Of a stretch of 64,000 nt of DNA, positions 32,301 to 44,045 are shown in pieces. Position 1 is the stretch's first letter. The number at the start of each line of letters is the position of its first letter. The stretch comes from Macrotis lagotis (Eukaryota; Chordata; Mammalia; Peramelemorphia; Peramelidae), in NCBI RefSeq assembly GCF_037893015.1, contig NC_133658.1:638224244-638288243 (forward strand). Direction: 5' to 3'. The translations under genes and the position numbers were made by a program. Under the pieces are notes generated by a model. That model made no database searches, was not told the DNA's origin, and saw only the letters and a list, made by a program, of their open reading frames with translations.

Positions 32301-33734
32301 ATATCACCACATTCACACTGAAAATAACTCTTGTATAAGAACAGTAAAAACAAACTGGTAATCAGGTAGTGAAAAGAACGCAGATAGTTTGGAGTACTCC
32401 AGAACTCCAAGCAACCAAACCCTCAAGAACATGATACAGTGAGAACAATTGTGCCAGAATTCATTTTTCACATTTTCTATTTCTTCTTTGTTATGTCAAA
32501 TATCTTACATGATTTGCTTGAACATCATATTAGTTAATTAAAGAGTAAATTCAGAAGCCTGGGGATGGCAGAGCTGAAAAGGGTTTTATGGATTGTAGGA
32601 ATGAATCTCTTACTGTTTATGGATATTGCTCAGCCATTGTTTGCCAGAGAACAGCTACTTTCATTATTCACTAGTTGAATTTATCATATTCTTATTAATT
32701 TAAATAAAAATCAATAAAGTGAGAACCATTTGCCTTCTATAAAATAATATTCAATTTGTACCCAACACTTACTTCAAGGGGGAGATGGGAAACGGCCTAC
32801 TTTTTTGAAAATGTACTGCAATATATTTACTCAAAAAAGCTGTTACCATTACAAGCCTTTTTATATATAATGAATAGAATGTGCATCTTAACAAGCATAA
32901 AATGACATAGAAATAAAATCATTTACCATGCCTATAAGGTACAAAGTAAAGGAAAAGCAAAGAGTTTTACTCTGCAAGGAGAATAGAAGAGAAAAGAAAG
33001 TCCTCATAGAAACTACCTTCCACTTTTCCTATGAGGATCATCTGACAGAACAGGCAGTCACCTCAAAGAGTCAGGAACAAGATAGATGTGCCAAGGGGAA
33101 GTTGAGAATGACCAAAAGGAAGATGGAAGATCAACAATATGTTTCCCCATGAGGAGGGTTGCTCTGGGGAAATCCCAAATTTCAGTCTTGAATTCTAGAT
33201 CCTCATCACCTGGTTGTATTCTGCTACCAGCACTTTTTGACTCATTTTTAAAATATTTATTTTTTGTGAGTTTCCCTTTACAGATCTGTGAGGGAAGATT
33301 AGTGACATTCCTGAGAAATATTTAGATTGCCCTCATAAACACTTTTGATGATGATAAAAGGCAACCTATATCTGTCAAGGAATAGTTTCTTTTTTCTTTC
33401 TAATATGAGGAGATGAGAGAAGTTGATTACTAGCAGGCATGTATAATAAAATGATGAAATTTCAACAAAGGACTAAGGCAGGGGCTAATAACCCCATTTA
33501 ATTATTATAGTTTTTTGTTTCCCAAGATGGAATTTAAATGGTCACCTTCAATGCTATGAGAGTTTAGGGGAGGATTATCAACTCAATCCTACCAAACTTC
33601 TTGTGTCTTTGTTGAATAGTCACTCAGATGGTAAGAGAAGAGTGAGGCTGACACTCATAGATGTTATAGAAGTTAAAAAGAAATTGCTAATACTGTCAGA
33701 TGGTTAACAAAAATTAGACACTGAACAACCCACA
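32100..33734. other. Mostly unassigned AT-rich sequence with a (TA)n tract
   Basis: A TA/TATG microsatellite lies at about 32252-32300. The remainder shows no recognised repeat. Overlapping short plus-strand frames at 32928-33325 have no similarity I recognise and no splice context, so they are not called as genes. Confidence 0.5.
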
Positions 33735-33960
33735 GGAAAGAATCAGCCTAAAAAATATCCTCAGTCATTTCCTAAGCTGATACCTATTGCTACATTCTCA
33801 CACCGCCTATCCCTCCCTTGCAAGGGACTTGCAGCAACAAACAGCTGAATCTCACTATATGGTAGCAGAGAAAAACATATAGGTTAAAGAATGTAGCAGT
33901 AAATAAATAGAGGGTCCCAACAGAGACAATAGGATGCTTAGCAGAGAACAAAAGTATAAT
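33735..33960 (+). repeat. Unidentified dispersed repeat R, copy 1
   Basis: Matches 45667-45912 in the same orientation, roughly 85-90% by eye. Shared runs include 'aaagaatcagcctaaa', 'tatccctccctt' and 'gagggtcccaacagagac'. Neither copy shows termini I can define. It could be part of an old LTR or DNA element. Confidence 0.8.
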
Positions 33961-34430
33961 ACTCAGTAGAATTGCTCCTCAGGGAGCAAAATCACAATAA
34001 TATTTGAAATGATCATGATAATATCATCCTAGGATAATACCAGTTTTGCATTAGCACATATGTAAATTATGTCAGCTATATATCTACCCTAGCTGCATGT
34101 TTCCTTGTCTGTATGTTCTTTATATATGTGTAAAAGCTATACAGGTTTCATTTGTATGAGCCTTGATGCATTCTCTGGTCAAGTTTCCTACATATATGCC
34201 CCTCCTAGATCATACATGTATATTATGTATGTATATATAGACATACATACGTATAAATGCATCAGTCACTGCTAGTAGAATGGTTTGTAAGAGACTGTTC
34301 TTTGGGTATATGTGAAAGACAGTTTTTCTTGACAATTATCTATGAAGTTTGATTAAATTTTCTTTGCTTTGAAATCATATCCTTTCTCTTGTCTTACTAA
34401 TAGTAAATACATTATTGAAGTTCTTTTGAA
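33961..34430. other. Unassigned, AT-rich
   Basis: Contains TATG/CATA-rich patches (34210-34260). No repeat family or gene recognised. Confidence 0.4.
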
Positions 34431-34690
34431 GTGGTTTTCAGTAGGTAAATGCTTATGGTTAGATGGTACAGAAGATAAAATTGCCTGTAGTCAAGAAGAC
34501 ACAACTTCAAAATACCATAAGCTGTCTGACCCTGGACAAGTCCCTCAGTCTCGTTTTCCTTAGTGCCTAATCTTTAAAATAAGTTGAAGAAGGAAATAGC
34601 AAAGCACTCCAGCATCTTTGCCAAGAAAATATTAAATGGGATCACAAAAAGTCTGACACAACTGAAACAGCTGAACATGAACTACAACTA
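34431..34690 (+). mobile_element. Mar-1-type CORE-SINE
   Basis: 'ctgaccctggacaagtccctcagtctc' followed by 'gcaaagcactccagcatctttgccaagaaaat' and 'gtctgacacaactgaaacagctgaac'. Confidence 0.85.
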
Positions 34691-34909
34691 CAATGTAACT
34701 ACAAATGTAAATGGCTAGTAAGCCTACAAAATGCATCAAACCTAGAATAACTTCCTGAGGACCCAGATATGCCAAGGGTCCTAAGCAGTACACTAGAATG
34801 TATTTACTGAAATAGAGTAATTTCATTTTTAATAACAGGCATGATATTAGATTCTACACATATTTAATTGTTACTTAATAACATTTTATAGGAGATACAA
34901 CATCCTCAA

Positions 34910-35083
34910 TGTGGGAATTACATGCATGCATCATATATATTTATAGACACACAAACAGATTTATAACATGCATGTCCACATACATGCATGCATGGCATAC
35001 ATGCAAACATATGCCTGTATGGGCACAACTGCCCTTATACATACACACATGCATGTATGCATACATGTGCTCATGCATGCATA
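34910..35083. repeat. CATG/TGCA-rich low-complexity stretch
   Basis: Repeated 'catgcatg', 'tacatgcat' and 'acacacat' words. The His/Tyr/Cys-rich frames over it are artefacts. Confidence 0.8.
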
Positions 35084-35330
35084 TCAGCTAAGTGTCATAG
35101 TGGATAGAATGCTGGATCTACAGTCAAACCTTCCTGAATTCAAATCTGACTTCAGACACTTATTATCTATGAGATTCTGGGCAAGTCACTTAGCCCTATT
35201 TACTTCAGTTTCCTCAATTATAAAATCAGCTGTAGAAGAAAATTATAAACCATTCCAGTATCTTTGCCAAGAAAACCTCAAGTGGGCATCATAAATTATC
35301 AGACATAACTGGGAAGACCTGACGCACAAA
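35084..35330 (+). mobile_element. Mar-1-type CORE-SINE
   Basis: Head 'taagtgtcatagtggatagaatgctgga', CORE 'tgggcaagtcacttagccct', tail 'ccattccagtatctttgccaagaaaacctc'. Followed by a (TA)n tract at 35347-35375. Confidence 0.9.
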
Positions 35331-35340
35331 CATATACTTT

Positions 35341-35375
<35 letters not shown>

Positions 35376-35378
<3 letters not shown>

Positions 35379-35984
35379 ATTGGCACATTGATGAAATAAT
35401 ACCTTGTGTTGAATATATATGAATTAAAAAAATTAATGCATGGATAGACATGTTTATGTATGCACACATATATAAATGAAAACAACTATGTATTTATATA
35501 TAAATGTATATTAAGCAGAAGATAATCTTCTTGAATTGCTTAACCTAAAAAAATAATACCTAGGACATAACATTCTGGTCCTGTGTTTCTCTAAACTTAC
35601 CTTATTTGGCACTTGGACAATAAATGTAGACAGTCCTTAGAGTGCTTCTACCTTAACAGCTTATTAGCATATTATATTACAAAGGAGCACTTATTACTTT
35701 CATTTGTGCTACATTTGCCTTTGCTCATATATGAAATTAACATAACATGACCAATAAGTCAAAGGCATGCCATGACTACACATTTCAAACACAGAACTGA
35801 ATTATGTTAATAGTTGCCATTGGGCTGGTGGCAGAAGGATAGATCAGTCTTGGAAATAAGAGAAGAGGCAGTGTCAGGTTTCAAGTTAAACTGAAAGAGG
35901 AGAAAAAGGCATTGATTCAATCAGGTTTGGCTTATTTTGACTATCCAGGCAATGCTGACTTTTGATAGTCTAGAGCCTCCAAGA
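35376..35984. other. Unassigned sequence
   Basis: No supportable repeat or gene. Confidence 0.4.
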
Positions 35985-36850
35985 CTTTGTCCATAAGGGT
36001 TCTCCCGTCCAATCACATATAATTCCTCTCTATGCAACCTCTTTTGAAGACAAACTACTCCCCAAATGGACAATCTTTTTTGTCATGAAGTCATATCATA
36101 AAGATATGACTCCATATCTTTCCTACGCTTGAAACATCCTCCACCTCACAATTCTCCTGGTGAATTTCTCCCTATAATTTAAAATCCCCTAATGATAACA
36201 TAAAATGTTAATATAACATAAATTTGTAAAGCACTTTAAATACATTATCTTCCCACAATGATTCTATGAGGTAAGTGCTGCAGGTATTTTGATTATTATT
36301 TTCCTGTGAATGAGATAAGTAAAATCACAGAGATTAAAAAGTTTGTCCATGATCACACAGAGAAGCATAAATTGAACCAAAGTATACACTGACACCAAGG
36401 CCAACACCTCATCCTTGATATCACACTGCTTTCATTTCAAATTTTACTCCGTACTACAGGCTTTCTTCTGCAAAAAGCCTTTCTAACCTCCACTTATTAG
36501 GCAGTAACATTTTCTCCTTTTGTCACTTTAGCTGCATATCTCTTATGATTTCTCATTTAGGATTTTGTATTATAATTTCTAATTTTAATAATCTATGATG
36601 TCACTTTACTAGATTATAAACTCTATGAGGTTAAGAACTGTATCTTATTAAAACACATCTCTCATACGTCTGCTCCTCAAAAAGACTCTCCTGACTCAAC
36701 ATGTTTTCTCATACCATCCTTATGCCTGAAACATCCTCCATCTCAATTCACCTGGTGAATTCCTCCCTCTAATTTAAACTCCCTTAATGACAACATCTGA
36801 TTTTAATATAACTCATAAATTTTCAAAGCACTTTAAATACACAATGAATA
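35985..36850 (+). mobile_element. L2/MIR patchwork with an internal direct duplication
   Basis: L2-tail-like pyrimidine-rich DNA (about 35985-36185 and 36440-36660) surrounds a reversed MIR (about 36190-36440: 'gattctatgaggtaagtgctg', 'catgatcacacagagaag'). About 36105-36245 recurs at 36700-36845, same orientation. A hairpin 'gtcatatc...gatatgac' lies at 36090-36110. Confidence 0.6.
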
Positions 36851-37042
36851 CATGCCACTGAATATGGAATTTTTCAAATATGATGTTGCATTTAAAACAA
36901 AGTCTGGTCTCCAGTGATATAAGGGCTCCATCTTATACCCAATTATCTTAGGGTTCTATTGGTCACCAGTGAGAATTGGCAATATTGAGCTAATCTAATA
37001 TCTCTCCAATAATGGATTAACCCTAAGAAAGCAAGATGTTAT

Positions 37043-37201
37043 GGGGCAGCTAGGAGGCACAGTGAATAGAGCACTGGCCCTGGAGTCAAGAGGACCTGAG
37101 TTCAAATCACATGCTAAGACACTTAATAATTGCCTAGCTGTGTGACCTTGGGCAAGTCACTCTTATCCCCATTGCCTTAAATAACAAAATAAAGTTTTAA
37201 A
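37043..37201 (+). mobile_element. WSINE1-type CORE-SINE
   Basis: Complete SINE. Target-site duplication 'aagcaagatgttat' (37029-37042) versus 'aaagaagatattat' (37202-37215), two mismatches. Confidence 0.9.
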
Positions 37202-37215
37202 AAAGAAGATATTAT

Positions 37216-37825
37216 TTATTAGGAATCCTTTTGGCATTCTGAAGGAATACTTCAAATAATAAATGTAGCCATTCATATTGAAGAATAGGTCAAATTGGCA
37301 TCTTGGAAGATGAAGGAAATGTTGAGATATGTATCATCATTAGATACTGAAGAAAATCAGCAAACCCTGGTCAAGATTCCTTGTTTTAATATCTCTCAAT
37401 GTGAGAGTTTTTTTTTTAATTATAAGAATTTAAGAATTAGTGTCTTCTAATTAGCCTTTTTTTGGATAATATGGTTCTTAAGAAGGAACGTACAAGCTAA
37501 TTGAAGTCTTATGAAAATAAAATGCTCAGTTGTCAAAAGAATTATAACCTAGAAATCTGTGACAAATCATAAATTTAGATGGAGAAGTTATCTAGCCTTT
37601 ATTTTAGAGATGATGAAAAACAAACTCAGAGATCTTACATAATAAGCACATTATCCACTAAATACTAAATGCAGGGAGGATTCTAACCCAAGCCCTGACT
37701 CTGACTTCAGCACTTTTTCAATAGCATGGGAGGGGTGAAACTTATAAAGAATATGCAAATATAATCAATTCAAATAAGTCATTATTCATAAAAATGAGCT
37801 TAGCATAATATCTGGCACATTTTAA
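37216..37825. other. Unassigned sequence
   Basis: Nothing supportable. Old SINE-like words near 37600-37700 ('gagatgatgaaaaacaaactcagagatc') may be a reversed MIR fragment. Confidence 0.35.
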
Positions 37826-38010
37826 TATCTGATTCTTCATGATCCTATGTACCATATTGTCCATGAATTTTCTTGGCATAGATAATGGAGTGGTTTGTTA
37901 TTTTTTTTTGTCCAGTGGAAAATAGAGGTTAAATGACTTGTCCAAGGTCATATAGCCAAAAAGTTTCTGAGATTAGATTTCAGTGCCTTCCTTAAATTCG
38001 GAGTTCTAGG
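37826..38010 (-). mobile_element. Mar-1-type CORE-SINE, reversed
   Basis: 'gattcttcatgatcctatgt', 'aattttcttggcatagataatggagtggtttg' and 'gttaaatgacttgtccaaggtca' in order. Confidence 0.85.
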
Positions 38011-38149
38011 TGTTATATAAATGTTAGCAACTATTATTTTTACTATTATTAATTCAATTATCTGGAGTAATGGGAAAGATAATTAAATCCAAGCATAATA
38101 ATAATAACTTATTCTTTTAGTGATTTAATCCTCATTTCCCCAATTACAT

Positions 38150-38990
38150 GTAAAACAATTTTTTAATATTTTATTTGATTTAGAAATTCTTTCCCTCCCT
38201 CCCTTCTCCCTCTCATTGAAAAGACAAGCCATTTGATATGTTATACATATACAGTCATAGAAAACATGTCAGTAATGTTGTAACAGAAAACAGACTAAAA
38301 TCAAAACAAAAGAAAAATAAAGAAAATTTTTAAAATATGTTTTCTTTTCCACTTAGATTCAATCAGTTCACCAACTATGGACAATGTTATCCCCATAGAG
38401 AGGAAGAAAAACAAAACAAAAGAAAAACAAAAAATAATACTTGAGAATCGTTATAAAAATTATCTCTTATTTATCTCTTTCCCTTAATCCTAATTCCTCA
38501 TACTGAAAATGAAAATGTCTGTGAATATGTTTATCAAAAATAAAAAAATATTGAAAAAATAATTTTAAAAAAGATTCCATAAATTCTTTCTCTGGAGATG
38601 GATAGCATTTTTTTTTCATCAAAAGTCCTTCAAATTTTCTTGGATAAATGTGTTGATGAGAATAGCTGAGTCATTCACATTTGATTATCATACAATTTTT
38701 CTGTTCATGTGTAAAATGTTCTACCAGTTCATCTCATTTCACTTTTCATCTGTTCATTTAAGCTTATCTACATTTTTCTGAAACCATCTATGTATTTTCT
38801 TATACCATTACATTCATATACCACAACTTGGTCAGTCATTCATTCCCCAATCACACATCCTTTCAATTTCCAATTCTTTGACACCAATACAATAAATAAC
38901 CTTCAAATTCCTTTTCATCTAATTATTTCAATTTCCTAATGCATCAAAAATCTTGCTCAAATGTTTCACCTTTTTCTACCCCTCTCTAAT
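38150..38990 (-). mobile_element. L1 3' end, reversed
   Basis: A/T-rich 3' UTR followed on the plus strand by reversed ORF2 C-terminal sequence: 'aattctttctctggagatggatagc', 'gaatagctgagtcattcacatttgatta', 'accacaacttggtcagtcattc' and 'tcaatttccaattctttgacacc'. Old and 5'-truncated. Confidence 0.8.
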
Positions 38991-39589
38991 TTCTGCTAGT
39001 GGTACTAGAAAACATTGGAATAGAAGGGAATTTTGTGAGAAGAGTGAGGAAGAATGAAGGCCAATTCAGTCACTAGTCTAGAGCTATAATCAAAAATTAT
39101 TGGCACAACTTAGAAGCAAGTTTATAGTTTAAACATGCATTGTCTTTCTGGGACCTAAATAAGGGACATATTTTAGCCTCTCCTAAATGGTCAGTAATGA
39201 TAATAGCTATTTTTTCTTGCAGCACTTGAGGAAAAAAGGTAACAGTGAAACAAAAGAAAACCCTTCATAAACATGTGGGTCCCCTCTCTATATAATGTGG
39301 GAAGCTTATTCCTGTTTGCCTTGTTCTTGAACACTGGCATTATCACGGAAGAGAAAGTGGATATTTTTTGGAGTTGCTCTAGGGATTCTGAATGTCCAAC
39401 ATGTAAGGAGCTCTCAGTGCTGTGCCACATTTAGTAACTCTGCTTGGACTAATAATTTAAGGCTCTTTTAGAATGCCCTGAGTAGTCAACAAAAGTGTGT
39501 AAACTCAGAGCACCTTACTTTGTATCACAGCTTTGCTGCTTCCTATGGGGATCTCTTCCTCATTGAAATGAGGGAGTTGGTAGGGAACA
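38991..39589. other. Unassigned sequence
   Basis: A 79-codon chance frame on the minus strand (39191-39430) has no similarity I recognise. No repeat called. Confidence 0.4.
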
Positions 39590-40000
39590 GTCAAACAGTT
39601 TGTGGTACATGAACAGAATGGAATGCTACTATACTATAAGAAATTATGAATTTGAAGAATAAAGAAAAGCACAGGATGAGCTCTGAATTGAGGCAAAGTG
39701 CAGGAAGCAGAACTAAGAAACAACATCAACAGTGACTCTAGAAGAATAAATGGTTAAAAATAACAACAAATGTGAATTTTAGAATTGCAACACTAAACTT
39801 CACTCTCAAGAAGAGAAGAAAAAAATGTAGAGGTTAGGAACTATAAATGGGAACATTGCATATAACACACTTGGTTTATGTATTTATTAGTTCTCTTGAT
39901 TTTTTTTTAAATTTCTTCTGGCCAATGGACAACTGAATGGATAGGGGAGATGGGGTGTGATATATATTGAAATAAAAGGCAATGTAAAAACAAAAAACTA
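39590..40000 (+). mobile_element. L1 3' end
   Basis: 'gtggtacatgaacagaatggaatgctac', 'agaaattatgaatttgaagaa' and 'caggaagcagaactaagaaacaac' match the terminal ORF2/3' UTR region of marsupial L1s. It ends in a T-rich/A-rich tail. Confidence 0.75.
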
Positions 40001-41370
40001 TCTTTTTTTAACCTGAGGAAATTCAGTATATGATCTGTGAATTTCCTTCCATTTTTGAATCTAAAACTAATCCTTCTCCCCAAAAATAGTTGTCCTAACC
40101 AGAGACTTCTCAATGGTTTCTAAGATCTTAACCCCCGATGATCAAAGCCTAATGTATACTATATAAAATATTTAGGAAATTATATTTTCCTATCTTTTAA
40201 AAAGAAATGGAAAAGTTTCCAGAAATTTCCATAGTGGCTGGATCATCACCTTTAACCATAGGAAACCCAGCATAAAGAGAAATCTTATTGCTAGAAAAAT
40301 TGCCCAGTCTAATAGTCAACTGTTGGTAGAGTTTCCAGAAAGCAATCCATTCCCATATGAAATTGCATACTTATTGTGTCTGTTGTTTTATTTGTTCTAA
40401 AGGTTAAACTTCTCACTGCCCTTAAAAATGTTATCTGTCATTCTTTGAAAATCATATTCAGAAAATCTGAATTCGGGGTTTTGTCTGAATATAACTTACC
40501 AGTGAAAGGAGAAAGAAACTCATTCTTTACATTCTGTTCTCTCAGTAAAAAGGGTCATTTAGAAACAATAGCTCCTACTTTTCTGAAACAAGGGAGTAAT
40601 TTCCAACCTGGGGCTCATATGTTTGAGAGTAAGCCAAAATTGTAATAGTTTCTCATATAGCCAAGAACCATTTGAAATGAAGTCTAAACCCAAAGAAGAA
40701 GGGGAAAGGAATAAAAGTTCCTGAAATTGATTTCAGTTAAAAAGAATAAAAAGGAAGGGCATAGATCAAACTAGGCCCTTTAAATACACAAACAAATGCT
40801 TTGCAGTTGGCATGTAGAAACCTGTTGAATTCAGAATATATCCAAACATCCCTTTGGGCTCAAGCATATGGGTGGGCTCGTTTCAACCTGCCTTTCTTGA
40901 GTGTTTCTGAAAAATATACCTACCAGAAATAATGACACATTTTAGCAAGCATCATTCTTCACTTTTCTGTAACTATTAGATTTTTAAAGGCTAAATATAT
41001 ATATATATATATACAATATATATGTATATATGCATATATATATATATATTCTTTGAATTAGTGGCATGCTATTTTCAAAGTCAACAGTGGTGTATTAATT
41101 TACATGAGTTTCTGTTTTCCCTTGAAATAAACACATGTTGGAAGAGTCCTAACACTGTCTTACTAATACAACTCATTTTACTGGTCCTTGTTTTGAAATT
41201 GGTGGTTCTATGAAGTGCATGGAAAGGAAAGAAAACTGGTTTTATTTTTTTAGGGCAAAGGAAGAAGAATCAGAAGAGAGAGTATGGATAAAACAATGAC
41301 TTCAATCTGCTAACCACACTTTTGCTTTTTGGATGCCTAGTTTTCAGCTATTGTAAGTCAAATGTGTTTA
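40001..41370. other. Unassigned sequence with a (TA)n tract
   Basis: TA dinucleotides at about 40997-41050. The remainder shows no repeat or coding evidence that I can support. Confidence 0.45.
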
Positions 41371-41630
41371 TGTGTTGTTCAATTATTTTCCAGCCTTGTC
41401 CAACTCTTCGTGAACACTGGGGGTGTTTTTCCCATTTTCTTCACCAATTTATTTTACAGGTGAGGAAACTGAGACAAACAGGGTTAAGTGACTTGCCCAA
41501 AGTTAATTATGTAAAATGAGTTGGGAGAAAGGAAATGGTGAACTGCTCCAGAATCTTTGCCAAGAAAACCTCAAATGGGGTCATGAAGAGATGGACACAA
41601 CTGAATAGTAACAACTGAGAAAGAACCAAT
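41371..41630. mobile_element. Two Mar-1-type SINE halves in inverted orientation
   Basis: 41371-41508 is a reversed SINE part ('ttgtccaactcttcgtgaac', 'ttttacaggtgaggaaactgag', 'ttaagtgacttgcccaaag'). 41515-41630 is the plus-strand tail ('gaactgctccagaatctttgccaagaaaacctcaaatggggtcatgaa'). Together they form a head-joined inverted pair. Confidence 0.8.
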
Positions 41631-42240
41631 AAAGAATTCCAAAGAACAAAACATTAGGAGACTGTCATCATGCTATATTGTTTTCCTCAGGATGTTGAGA
41701 GAAATCAAGGAAGGATTCCAGCATGTTGGGTGAAGTGGAATGAGTTGTAAAAGAACACAGACAAGAATTAGACAGGATGTGTGGGTCTGGAGGAACTGCA
41801 ATCTGTAGCATTGGAATGAACCCCTGAACTGATGAGCTCACAAAGTCATGTGAGTGCTCTTTGAATAGAAACAACATGGTCATCATGAAGACAGAACAAC
41901 ACCTGATGACTACAAGCTGGTACTTAAGTACCAGATGACTCCTATTCATTGCCTTGGCAGATCTCTCAGCTTCAGCTCAGCTTACAATGTGGTTATTCAG
42001 AGGATCAGGGTTATTCTAAGCTGTTCTTCACCAAGTTCAGTAGGTTCATGTCCTCACAAAGGACACTACTCCCTGCAGATGGAGGCAATCTACCCCTTCT
42101 GTCATGAGGGAAACTGCCTGTGCCCTCTTCTAGGGAAGTGCCTATGTTCCCTGGTGGATAACAGGCTTGTTGTGTTGTCTATGGCTCTGGGAAAACAGGG
42201 TCCTAGTGTGTGCTAGACCTCCAGAGGTCTAGTGCAATAT
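41631..42240. other. Unassigned sequence with two short perfect palindromes
   Basis: The 18-bp palindrome 'ctggtacttaagtaccag' is at 41917-41934. The 9+2+9 inverted repeat 'ctagacctc-ca-gaggtctag' is at 42213-42232. Somewhat more GC-rich than its surroundings. Overlapping chance frames on both strands have no recognised similarity. Confidence 0.6.
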
Positions 42241-42244
42241 TAAC

Positions 42245-42720
42245 AGAGGGGAAGGGAATAAATATTACACCTGCTAGGTGACAGGCTTTATACTGAGCAC
42301 CATAAGAGCTTTACAAATGACAAGACAACAATCCTGTCATTATCCATATTTTGCAAACAAGGAAACTGAGAAAAGAGGTAAAGTACCAAGCTAGACTCAT
42401 CTTTCTGAGTTCAAATCTGGCCTCAGACATTAATAGTTGTGTGACCTCGGGCAAGTCATTTAATCCTGTTTACCTCAGTTTCTTCAGGTCCAGAATTCTA
42501 TTTACTGTATGTAAGTAAAACTGCCCTTTTTTTCTTTTCCTATTAAACTGTGATTTCTTTGGGACTTGTGATTGTCTTTTGCCTTTCTTTGTATGCCTAG
42601 TGCTTAAACTGTATCTGGAAAATAGGGTGTTCAATAAATGTTTATTGACTTGACTGAATTTTATATATTTTTAGTACTTAAGAAATCATTTGGCACATAG
42701 TATTTAATAAATATTATTTC
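42245..42720 (+). mobile_element. MIR and Mar-1 fragments followed by an L2 3' tail
   Basis: 42245-42385 is a reversed MIR part. 42386-42490 is a plus-strand SINE head ('ctgagttcaaatctggcctcagacatt', 'cgggcaagtcatttaatcctg'). 42540-42660 is an L2-type tail ('cttttgcctttctttgtatgcctagtgctta', 'caataaatgtttattgacttgactga'). Confidence 0.7.
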
Positions 42721-42724
42721 ATTC

Positions 42725-43400
42725 ATTCAAAAATTGAAATAGAATAAAATCTGTTGCCTTCCCCCCCAAAGCAATCCCTTTGCCTATTTCTCTTGAGGGT
42801 ACCACTATCCTTCACTTCCTGGTTAGGGTAGATTCTTACTTCTACTTCATCCTCATAAAGAATCAGGTGGCAAGTCTTGAAGATTCTACTTCCAAAACAT
42901 CTCTCCAATTTATCATTTCTTCAAGCATTTATGTACTCACCAAATCTTGCCAAGGATATCACATGATCAGCTAATCAGTCCTGCTGGTCCCCATCTCTTC
43001 TCTCTTCAATTCATCATACACATAACTGCCTAAGTGATATACCCAGAGCACAGTCCTCATCATGTCACTCCTGTGTTCAAGAAACCTCAGAGGTTCTTGA
43101 TTGATTTTTGGAGAAAATACAAAGACACAATCTTTCACAATTTGATTCCAATTAATCAAGCCAGATTAGTTTCCATTTACTTTGTGCTTCAGTAAAATAA
43201 ACTTATTTTTACTTGTACCAATATTTCATTTTCATCTCTGTGCTCTTACTCAGGTTGTCTCCTCTGCCTCGGTTGTACTTCTTTACCTACCTTACCTTAC
43301 CTAGCTTAGGTACTACTGCTTAGATGATTCCCTTTCTAATCCTTCTAAACAAAAGTGTCTGTATCCTTGAAACTATATTTGTTTTGTATATATTTGTATA
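42725..43400 (+). mobile_element. L2 LINE 3' portion
   Basis: Pyrimidine-rich L2 end-region order: 'ccatctcttctctcttcaattcatcat', 'gagcacagtcctcatcatgtcactcctgtg', 'gagaaaatacaaagacac', '...gtactactgcttagatgattccctttctaatcc'. No usable frame remains. Confidence 0.75.
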
Positions 43401-43479
43401 TATTATAGATATTTTCTATTTACTTACATATATTCATTTTGTTCTCCTCCCCCCAAATAAAATTTTGGCTGCTGAGGGT

Positions 43480-43728
43480 ATTGCCAAATTGTTTTAGGTG
43501 TGTCCAACTCTTCAAGATGCATTTGGAGTTTTCTTTGTAAAGATACTGGAGTAGTTTGCCTTTTCTTTCTCCAGCTTCTAGTACAAATGACTGAGAAACA
43601 AAGAAGTTGGGGGTTTGTGATTTGCCCGTGCTCACAAGTATCTGAGGTCAGATTTGAACACAGAAAAATGAGTGTTCTTGACTGAAACCGGGCACTCTAT
43701 CTACTGTGCCACCTAGCTGCCCCCTGCT
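43480..43728 (-). mobile_element. Mar-1-type CORE-SINE, reversed
   Basis: 'gtgtccaactcttcaagatgcatttggagttttc', 'gatactggagtagtttgcc' and '...ctatctactgtgccacctagctgcccc' at the head. Nearly full length. Confidence 0.9.
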
Positions 43729-43905
43729 TGAGATTAGGGATTGATTTGGTTTTTTTTGTATGCTCACAATTGTTTAATGAATGTATGTTAACTTAGAAAC
43801 CATGGGAGTATATTTATCTCTTCCCTCATAAAAAAAAATTTGAGATATGCAAGTCAGACAACTGAACTGGAGAGATGTTATCTATTGAATGGCTCTTCAA
43901 TTAAC

Positions 43906-43960
<55 letters not shown>

Positions 43961-43973
43961 CACACATATATAT

Positions 43974-44043
<70 letters not shown>
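43906..44043. repeat. Compound (TA)n(CA)n microsatellite
   Basis: Alternating TA and CA blocks over about 138 bp. The Tyr/Ile/Val frames here are artefacts. Confidence 0.95.
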
Positions 44044-44045
<2 letters not shown>

